Shown here: positions 43,232 through 51,316 of the stretch, in pieces | Layout of the letters: every line of letters begins with the position of its first letter | Numbering within the stretch: the stretch's first letter is position 1 | Source of the DNA: Raffaelea ambrosiae | Taxonomy: Eukaryota; Ascomycota; Sordariomycetes; Ophiostomatales; Ophiostomataceae | NCBI GenBank assembly: GCA_002778195.1 | Contig: PCDI01000001.1 | Coordinates: 496,001-560,000 of the forward strand | Length of the DNA: 64,000 nt | Direction: 5' to 3' | Program-made: the position numbers and the translations under genes | Notes under the pieces: model-generated | Databases searched by the model: none | What the model saw: only the letters and a program-made list of their open reading frames with translations | What the model was told of the DNA's origin: nothing

Positions 43232-44122
43232 ATGACTGACTTCACGTGGCCTGTCAAAACACTTCAAGCTTGTCCCGTGTACAAGGGCAGTCAATCCGAG
43301 GCGGAGTACAATTACATGAAGGGCATCGTGCGAGACCAAAGAGGCCATCTCTACGCCGCCAAATGGACCACGCATACCCACAAATTGGAAGAGGCTTCCG
43401 CTGTTCTCGAAGTCACTCCGTTGGAAGGAACGCAGTGCACCCCGATGATACGCAGGGGGTGGAAGATCGTCCCAAGCGGCATTGAGGACGAAGGGCTCTT
43501 TGTGAAGAGGCCATCGGTGGAAGACTACAAGGACCCCAATTTGTGTTTACGCATGTTTCATGAAATCACCACCAACGAATTCCTACGGCACAATCCCCAC
43601 CCCAACATCGCCACCTACCACGGCTGCGAAATCTCTCCCAACGGCGAAGTCGACGCCCTCTACTTCACCAAGTACCTTTCCTCACTCTTTGATCTGTGCA
43701 ACCCGGAGCACCTCCACAAGCGCGCTTTTGTCCGCCAAAGCTCTGACCGCGCCAATCCCATGTTCGGTCGTTACCACGTACATCTGAACCACGAGCACAT
43801 TAACGAGCTGGTGGACGCCCTCCTCCATTTGCACAGTCTGGGACTTGTGCACAACGACATCAAGCCCCAGAACATTGTGTTTGGTGGGTCCGAGGGCGAC
43901 GAACTCGACGAGTACGGCAGACCAACATTGTCCGACGTCAAACTATACCTCATCGACTTTGACAGCACACGCCCGATCGGTACGTCGCTGATCAGTTCAA
44001 GAGCGCGGATGACAACGGGCTGGAACGGCCGTGTCCCGACTGCCACGCCCGAAGAAGACCTGAAAGCTATGGAGGAAGTCAGAACCTGGCTGTTTGGCAG
44101 TCTTGAAGAGTTTCAGTGGTGA
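43232..44122 (+). CDS. Protein kinase-like protein, catalytic residues present
   Basis: A single-exon frame of 296 residues from the ATG at 43232. The kinase fold shows an ATP-anchoring Lys in FVKRP (K92), an HPNIATYHGC block before the hinge, the catalytic loop LVHNDIKPQNIV with Asp 209, and DFDSTRP with the metal-binding Asp 242. The catalytic Asp is preceded by HN instead of HR, so it is a non-RD type. The glycine loop is weak. It is a small fungal kinase family member, shorter at the C-terminus than canonical kinases. The gene at 36479-37516 is a paralogue with both Asp residues replaced by Ser. Confidence 0.82.
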   Translation: MTDFTWPVKTLQACPVYKGSQSEAEYNYMKGIVRDQRGHLYAAKWTTHTHKLEEASAVLEVTPLEGTQCTPMIRRGWKIVPSGIEDEGLFVKRPSVEDYKDPNLCLRMFHEITTNEFLRHNPHPNIATYHGCEISPNGEVDALYFTKYLSSLFDLCNPEHLHKRAFVRQSSDRANPMFGRYHVHLNHEHINELVDALLHLHSLGLVHNDIKPQNIVFGGSEGDELDEYGRPTLSDVKLYLIDFDSTRPIGTSLISSRARMTTGWNGRVPTATPEEDLKAMEEVRTWLFGSLEEFQW

Positions 44123-44490
44123 TTTTGTTTTGGCTGGGTGGGGACGAATAATGGGAGTCTGCGCACGGCACTTTTGCTGGGCACGCTTGGGAATGACTCT
44201 GATTTGCATGAGCCTGCTTGGCTTGGATGGCCCCAGGTTGGGCAACTTTTCTTTCGACAACCCGTTTTCGAGCGAATCTGTTCAAAGAATCAAAGAAAGA
44301 GGTAATATATCACTTCTACAATACATGCACGTGTTAATGAGTAGTTTTGCTTTTCATTTCCAAGAAACAATGTTTGATTTGCATGCAGGTTTGTAGAACC
44401 CCAAAAAATGCCGGCCAGACGATCCTGCAACACAGGACTGACAGGAGGCCAAAAAAGAGGTTCCTCTTCCTGCTTATGATGCATCTCCGT
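44123..44490. other. Intergenic between convergent genes
   Basis: 3' flanks of the kinase gene and of the small cysteine-rich protein gene. Nothing seen. Confidence 0.45.
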
Positions 44491-45008
44491 CTAGCCCTTC
44501 AGAGACAGCGCCAGAGACTTCATCTGTACGTCCGTGAGCCCAGAATACTGAACACAAGCCGAGCCACAAACAGTAGGACGGATACCCTGACCAGCACATG
44601 ATCCCCCTAGGACCGCGACGAGGTCCATGCATGCCGGCGGCACATGGTCAAATCGAGCAACTGCATGTATTGTCAGATGCCACGCTGTGCATTATACATA
44701 AAGTTCATGCTTGACATATCAGTATACATACCACCAGGATCGGGAACAGAGCTCCTGACTTGGACCTGCTGGGCCTTCAGTTGGTCATGGCACAGGTCAA
44801 AGTTGTACTTGGGCACATTGCAAGGCCCGACGTCAGCCCTGGGCACATCGGCACGCGGGACCGAGCGTGTGTCGACAAGCTCCCGTGGGCAGTGCCCAGA
44901 GGCACACGCACCCACGGTGCCTCCAATCAGACCGGCCCATCCGATGATTTGGACGGTGTCGGCGATTGTGGGGATGAGACCGAGCAAGACGATGGGAGCG
45001 ATAGGCAT
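44491..45008 (-). CDS. Small cysteine-rich protein, possibly secreted
   Basis: Two exons, 45008-44732 and 44660-44491, give 148 residues. The 71-nt intron has GTATGT..ATGCAG ends. Without splicing the frame stops early, and splicing adds a second cysteine-bearing half. The N-terminus is hydrophobic (MPIAPIVLLGLIPTIADTV then IIGWAGLIGGTVGA). The first hydrophobic run could be a signal peptide, but the pair could also be a membrane anchor. Eight Cys follow, four per exon, in short pairs such as CASGHC and CGSAC, which is an even number suited to disulphides. A tandem PRADV repeat lies in the middle. No known domain is recognised. The size and composition resemble fungal small secreted proteins. 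Confidence 0.62.
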
Positions 45009-45883
45009 GGTGATGAAAGATATGATTTTGTGCAAAGTAGACGTCTGTCGTGCGAGTTTCTTGATGATTGATGAGTCTTGGGATGTTGGGATGTCGAGTT
45101 GTAGATAGATCAGAGGTTCAACTGCCAGAAGACATGGCGACGTCGACCTTATTTATACTCTGCGATGCTGGCTTCGGTTGCATCTGACTTTGGAACTGGC
45201 TGCCAGGGCGAGCCGTTTCGGTAGCGCAGTGAAACAGTACCGCTAATTATACAGTCAGAAGGAATGCTGCAGGTCTTCGTCGATGCGAGGCCTCTCTGGT
45301 AACTACACTGTAGTCTGGAACCACGAATGAACGCCCCCACGAGTACGTTTCTTGATTTCAGCTACACGCCTGGTCCTTCTTTGCAATATTCCATGGACGC
45401 GAGTGGGCACTCGGCATGGAGGATCAAACATTTTGACGTAACTAATCCTTCAAGCGGCGAGCACAGGAAGAAACATGCATCGTCTTTGGTGCAATCCGGA
45501 TCTCGCAGGGCTCTCTTCAAACCTGTACAGCGTTACGGTGATTGAGGCGCAGGCCTCACAAGTTCGCCCTACAAGGTCCAGCGTGTGCAACGAGTGTTTG
45601 TAGAGATGTTCCGCCTATCATGTTCGCAGTCGACATCGTACCAGCCGAGATGACACCGCCTCTGTTCCTGATAGGCAGTATCAACTCAGGATGAAGTCTA
45701 GTACGGTTGTATGGACGACCATGAAACAAGTATAAGATGGAGAGCTTGCGTTCTCCCTTATCGCGAAGGGGTCTACATCCCCGTATGACCAAACGACTTG
45801 ACCGGGCCGGGAATAGAAACGAGAGGCACTGGCCCCCAAAAAGACCCCCCCCCCCAAAAAAAAAAAATCAATCATCCGACGAG
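45009..45883. other. Divergent promoter region, no gene seen
   Basis: Between the small cysteine-rich protein and the MBOAT gene. A C run followed by an A run (45845-45868) sits in the 5' UTR just upstream of the MBOAT start. An upstream ATG at 45737 in the same frame would translate this homopolymer and is not favoured. Confidence 0.5.
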
Positions 45884-46984
45884 ATGGACGTCACAGCCTC
45901 CTCTGGCGTATTCGTCATTTTGTTCCTGCTCGCGACCACGCTGTTCTGGTTCGCCTATTTGCAATCTCCGGGACCTGTCCGAAATGTACTAGTAATTCTC
46001 CACGTCCTGTCACAGATGGGGCCTCTCTTCTTGTCAGAGGCTGGTCTCGCTCATCGTCCCTCCTCCCTCTTGGCCTTCTTCTTTCTGTGCTTCAGTCTAC
46101 ACACTTTGAGCATACTGCGTGCGGGAAGCCCACTTCTCAACTCGGATCAAACACAGAAGCTCACCCGAAGAGTCCAGGCTGTTTACAAGGTCTGGGGTAA
46201 CGTTCGACAAATCCGGCTTACCACCGAGACCGATCCCCTTGTCAGCTACGCCCGATTTGCCCTTGTCCGGGGTACTCTGGTGATCTCTCTGTGGGCAGGA
46301 AACAGTCTGGTTTATGTGTTTTGCAATTATGTCTTTCGATCACTGCAAGTCGCCATGGAGGACCTGCACCCATCAAAGTGTGGCCGAGCTATCCCGCTCG
46401 TGACGTCTCGAGATTTCGCTGTCCGGACTATTCTTTCTACCCACTGGATTTGGACCACATATGCCGCTCTTACCGGGGGGCATGCTCTGCTGTCCATATT
46501 CTTCGTCGCTGTTCTGCAATGGGACAGTCCAGAGGACTGGCCGAAGCTGTTCGGCAGTATTACGGAGGCATACACACTGCGCCGCTTCTGGGGAGTGTTT
46601 TGGCACCGACTCCACGTAGCTGTGTTTGCCGCGTACGATCCCGTTTCGCTCATATGGAACGGCGGACCGAAACAGAGACGGCGAGCGCGGCCACACAATG
46701 GCGCAGTTGCCAAGACAATACAAGCTCTGTGGATGTTCTTCATGTCGGCATTGTGCCACGCAGCAGTCAATCGAGCCGTGACAGGGGTGGCCCACGTACA
46801 GAGCGAGCTTTGGTTCTTCTTGTGTAACTTTGCAGCTTGTTTGGCCGAGACCGTGGCAGGGTGGGCGTGGAAACCTGTTTACCCGAGCAAGACGCGACGT
46901 TGGTTGGGGTACGCCTGGGTGACCGTGGTCCTGTTCTGCACGTCGCCGGGGTGGCAGTGCACCGTGTTGTCTGTCCAGTCCTGA
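45884..46984 (+). CDS. Wax-synthase-domain membrane acyltransferase (MBOAT family)
   Basis: A single-exon frame of 366 residues from the ATG at 45884. It is a multi-span membrane protein starting with a hydrophobic helix. The signature TLRRFWGVFWHRL matches the SLR.FWGR.WH motif of plant wax synthases and of fungal terpenoid or trichothecene-type O-acyltransferases. A buried His in SALCHAAVNR, inside a helix, fits the catalytic His of the MBOAT superfamily. These enzymes transfer acyl groups from acyl-CoA to alcohols in the endoplasmic reticulum. In fungi they often decorate secondary metabolites, but no terpene synthase or polyketide synthase gene is in this window. The acceptor is unknown. 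Confidence 0.87.
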   Translation: MDVTASSGVFVILFLLATTLFWFAYLQSPGPVRNVLVILHVLSQMGPLFLSEAGLAHRPSSLLAFFFLCFSLHTLSILRAGSPLLNSDQTQKLTRRVQAVYKVWGNVRQIRLTTETDPLVSYARFALVRGTLVISLWAGNSLVYVFCNYVFRSLQVAMEDLHPSKCGRAIPLVTSRDFAVRTILSTHWIWTTYAALTGGHALLSIFFVAVLQWDSPEDWPKLFGSITEAYTLRRFWGVFWHRLHVAVFAAYDPVSLIWNGGPKQRRRARPHNGAVAKTIQALWMFFMSALCHAAVNRAVTGVAHVQSELWFFLCNFAACLAETVAGWAWKPVYPSKTRRWLGYAWVTVVLFCTSPGWQCTVLSVQS

Positions 46985-47359
46985 GAGGGGCCTATTAGCT
47001 AGAATCCTGCTACAATCCTGCTGGGCTCCCAAATGAGCAGGGCTTTCACAAACACACAAGGAAACACACGTGCACCCGCCTATACCACCCCCTTTTTGTC
47101 CGTTACTCTATTCAGGCTCCTTTCAGACTCCGCTCAGCCTTCCTTCTGTTGCACTTGGTCCACGGAAAAATATTTTCCTTTCTTCTTCTTTGTATCCTAA
47201 TCTGAAACTGTGGGTTCCCGGTCAGCAGTTTCGGCAGTCACCAAGCTTCTTCTTCCCCCCCAAACCACTTCGCAATTATACTCCCTCGCGCATTTGTTGT
47301 CAAACAAAAGAAATCATCCTACCATCATCAACATCTGAGAATCAAGCTCTGCCACGGCT
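46985..47359. other. Pyrimidine-rich upstream region
   Basis: Just upstream of the gene at 47360 the + strand is strongly C/T-rich (about 47090-47270). CT-rich leaders are common before well-expressed fungal genes. No gene seen. Confidence 0.5.
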
Positions 47360-48157
47360 ATGGCGTCCAGCTCCGATTCCAAGACCTTCTTCCCGGCCGT
47401 GATCAACGCTCATGGCCACTGGGGCTTCACAAAGCATTTCAATCTCTGCGGCGAGACCAAGAATGCTGTCTTCGCCGTCGTCGATGTCCACACGGGCTTC
47501 AGCAGCAATGGGGCTCTCGGAACCAGACCCGGCCATGTCCTCCACGCTGGATCGGACAAGAAGGGCCCCGTCATGGGTGCCGTGGGGGACGAGGCCATGT
47601 CGACCGCACGCCACCTGGCTTTCAATCGCAACTCCGTCATCCTGCTGCCTCCCCTTTTCCCGGGTGACATGAGCAAGGACGTGCCCGAGATGCAGGCCGA
47701 GATGATGCGTGCCAACACTGACGGCGACCGTGTGGTCTTCTCGTTCTCGATTGAGACGGGCAAGGATCTGAAGCGGGAGAAATTCCAATGGCAGAAGATC
47801 ATCAAGAACGAGGACGAGAACGCCAAGCTCGGCGGATACAAGCTCGTCTGGCTCAAATCGACGTCGGCCTCGCCCGAGAATGAACAGGCAGCCGGATCGT
47901 CTACCACGGACGGCAACAACAACAACACCAACAGCAAGGGCAGCCACGAGACCGTGGCCATGCTGGCCTGGAAGAGCACCTGGTTCTCGACCCATTTCTT
48001 TGAGCTGCGCTTCACCGGCAGTGGCAAGATGGGACAGATGGGTGAGCGTTGGGCTCTGATGACCGTTCTGACTGCCCTGCGTCTCTTCTCGCTGAAGGTG
48101 ACAGGCAGGTCCACCACGAAGTTCATCTCGGCCGGCGAGAAGCTGCGAAAGGACTAG
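47360..48157 (+). CDS. Unrecognised conserved-looking fungal protein
   Basis: A single-exon frame of 265 residues with a good ATG context and strong coding bias. It is soluble, with no signal or membrane span. Probable beta strands alternate with short loops (NAVFAVVDVHTGF, RVVFSFSIETGK, GYKLVWLKS), and a C-terminal GSGKMGQMGERWALMTVLTALRLF block looks like a helix packed on a barrel. Such an architecture recalls tubby-like or LURP-one folds, but that is a guess from shape only. An Asn/Ser-rich linker lies around residues 180-197. Function unknown. Confidence 0.75.
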   Translation: MASSSDSKTFFPAVINAHGHWGFTKHFNLCGETKNAVFAVVDVHTGFSSNGALGTRPGHVLHAGSDKKGPVMGAVGDEAMSTARHLAFNRNSVILLPPLFPGDMSKDVPEMQAEMMRANTDGDRVVFSFSIETGKDLKREKFQWQKIIKNEDENAKLGGYKLVWLKSTSASPENEQAAGSSTTDGNNNNTNSKGSHETVAMLAWKSTWFSTHFFELRFTGSGKMGQMGERWALMTVLTALRLFSLKVTGRSTTKFISAGEKLRKD

Positions 48158-48891
48158 GAAAACTAGGAGGGATTATAGGCAGCGAGATTGGTATGATTTG
48201 ATACCAGGAGAGACATGTTTGTTGTTTTCTTTGGCATGGATTGAAGGGAGTGACCAGCGGTGCGATGAAAGATGAATACCAGTCTGCCAGACGGGAAGGA
48301 GCAAGAAGAGACATAAAGTGCAACCGAGTTGAATGTCATAGGCATGTGGAGGTCATATGGAATTTGGGGTGTTCGGAACGAATGTCGATAGGACAATACC
48401 ATCAAGGCAGTTAGTTTGTGGAAGTCATCCCGTCAGAATCACAAACACATAAAACAAGAGGTGCACAGTATTCAGTGGATGCAAGAAACAACACTCGGTT
48501 GTCAAGTGTTTTTCTTACGCGTTGGCTGTAGCATTCCTCTGCAAGAGCAAGTCTCTTTGCTGGTGCTAGAAACGATAGAGTCGTAAGATGCATGCAGGAT
48601 CGACCATTGGCTGTCAGCTGCAAGCGTCACCGCACCCCCGGGCTGAGCCCAGTGGAGGTCTCCAGTTAAGGCTAAAACTCCACCGGAACGCCACCGGAGA
48701 ACTCGGAGCATCCTAGTGATCTATCGTGATGCCTCCTGGTGGGGATATCGTGGAGCGTCTGAGTGCGCTGGTTTTCCGTGGAGACGTAGAGGGTTAAAAG
48801 ACGACTGCATTATAGGCAGCTAGTTAGCACTGCCCACGCAATACCCAGTATTTGGAACTCGAACCATTCATAGTGCCAGACTATTGACATA
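48158..48891. other. Intergenic, no gene seen
   Basis: 3' flank of the gene at 47360 and promoter region of the GH31 gene. Nothing specific. Confidence 0.5.
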
Positions 48892-50907
48892 ATGCTATTT
48901 GAAGAATCCGATCGTCTTGTGTTCCGCTATGATGCGGAAGTGCTCTGGGTCGAGCCATGGGGCCCCCATGCCGTGCGAGTGCGGGCCACCAAGATGGACA
49001 CCATGCCGACGGACGACTGGGGTCTTCTACCCAAGCCGCTGGGCACCAAGGCAGTCGTTGCCGTCGCTGAGGACGGCGGCTCGGCGACGCTGACCAACGG
49101 CGACCTCACGGCCTCCGTTACGGGCCGTGGCAAGCTCACGATCAGCAACAGCAAGAGCGGCAAGACTCTTCTCGAAGAGTTTCTTCGGACGCGACGGGAT
49201 CCCCTGGACCCCAACTGCAGCGCGCTGGACGTGGATGCGCGCGAGTTCAAGGCGGTGCTGGGAACGGACACGTACCATCTGACCGCCCGGTTCGAGAGCC
49301 TGGACGCCGACGAGCGGATCTACGGCATGGGCCAGTACCAGCAGCCGGCGCTCAACCTCAAGGGACACGACCTGGAGCTGGCCCACCGCAACTCGCAGGC
49401 CAGTGTGCCGTTTGCCCTCTCGTCGCTGGGGTACGGCTTCCTGTGGAACAACCCGGGCATCGGACGGGCCGTGCTGGGCAAGAATGTGATGAGCTTCGAA
49501 GCCTATGCCACGACGACGTTGGACTACTGGGTGGTGGCCAGCGACACGCCGGCCGCCATCGAGGAGGCCTACGCGGCGGTGACCGGCACCGTGCCCATGA
49601 TGCCCGAGTACGGCCTGGGCTTTTGGCAGTGCAAACTGCGCTACGAGACACAAGAGGAGCTGCTGGAGGTGGCGCGCGAGCACAAGCGGCGCGGCCTGCC
49701 GATGGACGTGATCGTGGCCGACTTCTTCCACTGGCCGAAGCAGGGGGACTGGCGCTTCGACCCGGCGTTCTGGCCAGACCCGGCGGCCATGGTGGCCGAG
49801 CTCAAGACGCTGGGCATCGAGCTGATGGTGTCGATCTGGCCGACCGTCGACCAGCAGTCGGAGAACTACGCTGAGCTGCTCGAGCGCGGCTACCTCGTGC
49901 GCGTCGACCGCGGCGTGCGCATGGCCATGGACTTTGAGGGCAACACGGTGCACTTTGACGCGACGAACCCGGAGGCGCGTGCGTTCGTGTGGGCCAAGGT
50001 GAAGGAGCACTACTACCGCCACGGCATCCGCATGTTCTGGCTCGACGAGGCCGAGCCCGAGTACAAGGTGTACGACTTTGACAACTACCGCTACCACCGC
50101 GGGACCAACGTGCGCGTCGGCAACCTGTACCCGCGGGACTATGCGCAGGGCTTCTACGAGGGCATGCAGGCGGCGGGCGCCGGCGACCAGGTCGTCAACC
50201 TGGTGCGCTGCGCCTGGGCCGGCAGCCAGCGCTACGGGGCGCTACTGTGGAGCGGCGACATTGCGTCGTCGTGGACGAGCCTGCGCAACCAGCTGTCGGC
50301 CGGGCTCAACGTCGGCCTGGCCGGCCTGCCGTGGTGGACCACGGACATTGGCGGCTTCCACGGCGGCGACCCGCGCGACCCGGCCTTCCGCGAGCTGTTT
50401 GTCCGCTGGTTCCAGTGGGGGGCCTGGTGTCCGGTGATGCGTCTGCACGGCGACCGCGAGCCGCACCGCACGCCCGCCGACAGCGTGCGCGGCATCGTGT
50501 CCGCCGGCAGCGGCGGGCCCAACGAGGTGTGGTCGTACGGCCCCGACGTGTACGCCATCTGCACCGCGTACCTGGGCCTGCGCGAGGACCTGCGCGACTA
50601 CACGCGGTCGCTGATGCAGGCCGCCCACGAGCGCGGCACCCCCGTGATGCGCCCGCTGTTCTACGAGTTTCCCGCCGACGACGCCAGCTGGCGCGTGGAG
50701 ACGCAGTACATGTTCGGCTCCCGGTATCTGTGCTGTCCGGTGCTGGCGGCCGGGGTGCGGACGCTGTCGGTGTACTTGCCGCCTCTGCCGGCAGGCGAGA
50801 CGTGGCGCGCCATGCGGGACGGGACAGTGTACGAGGGCGGAAAGACGGTCGAGGTGGACGCACCGTTGGAGTGGATGCCTGTGTTTGTGAGGGAGCAGAA
50901 ACAGTGA
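48892..50907 (+). CDS. GH31 glycosidase, probable alpha-xylosidase
   Basis: A single-exon frame of 671 residues. It has an N-terminal beta-sandwich, then a barrel with the GH31 signatures: MPEYGLGFWQCKLRY, PMDVIVADFFHWP, MFWLDEAEPEY with the nucleophile Asp (about D385), and LLWSGDIASSW with the acid/base Asp (about D456). LDEAEPE is the form found in alpha-xylosidase-like members, not the alpha-glucosidase type WIDMNEP. The enzyme would remove alpha-linked xylose or glucose from oligosaccharides such as xyloglucan fragments. There is no signal peptide, so it is likely cytosolic. The gene has no intron and a very high GC content, above its neighbours. The next gene downstream encodes a transcription factor. 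Confidence 0.9.
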   Translation: MLFEESDRLVFRYDAEVLWVEPWGPHAVRVRATKMDTMPTDDWGLLPKPLGTKAVVAVAEDGGSATLTNGDLTASVTGRGKLTISNSKSGKTLLEEFLRTRRDPLDPNCSALDVDAREFKAVLGTDTYHLTARFESLDADERIYGMGQYQQPALNLKGHDLELAHRNSQASVPFALSSLGYGFLWNNPGIGRAVLGKNVMSFEAYATTTLDYWVVASDTPAAIEEAYAAVTGTVPMMPEYGLGFWQCKLRYETQEELLEVAREHKRRGLPMDVIVADFFHWPKQGDWRFDPAFWPDPAAMVAELKTLGIELMVSIWPTVDQQSENYAELLERGYLVRVDRGVRMAMDFEGNTVHFDATNPEARAFVWAKVKEHYYRHGIRMFWLDEAEPEYKVYDFDNYRYHRGTNVRVGNLYPRDYAQGFYEGMQAAGAGDQVVNLVRCAWAGSQRYGALLWSGDIASSWTSLRNQLSAGLNVGLAGLPWWTTDIGGFHGGDPRDPAFRELFVRWFQWGAWCPVMRLHGDREPHRTPADSVRGIVSAGSGGPNEVWSYGPDVYAICTAYLGLREDLRDYTRSLMQAAHERGTPVMRPLFYEFPADDASWRVETQYMFGSRYLCCPVLAAGVRTLSVYLPPLPAGETWRAMRDGTVYEGGKTVEVDAPLEWMPVFVREQKQ

Positions 50908-51316
50908 TGTCCGTGTTGGTGTGAGCTTTCTTGTCTAGTTTTCAGATTGACCAGAATATACTATGTAGACACGCAACGTTTGGCTTTGTGGCCTGGTGGG
51001 AAGAACACTCGTAAACGAGCAACTATAAACAAAGGCCAAAGTAAACAAGAGTAGAGCTACGAGAAAAAAAAAAAAAAAATCCTGTCGCCCCAGCCAGCTA
51101 GCTGCCAGTCCTCAATGCAACGAGCAGACCTGAATGGCAGAAACATCGGCATTTCCACGTTGGGACTAGCCTGGCATGTGTCTCACGTTTGGCTGTCTCC
51201 CCATACTTTTCCCCACAAGTAGTGCTTCTGCTTCATTGCGACCGTGCTTTGTCCGGGGCATCTTTGCTTGCGGGTACCAACACGCAACGGGTCATGCCTC
51301 TTCTCATGCTCTCACC
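50908..51316. other. Intergenic, no gene seen
   Basis: 3' flank of the GH31 gene and promoter of the C2H2/Zn2Cys6 regulator. An A run of about 16 nt is at 51064-51079. Confidence 0.5.

Noticed and set aside
49027..50097. 356-codon antisense frame in the GH31 gene
   Set aside because: Shadow caused by the high GC3 of the GH31 gene.
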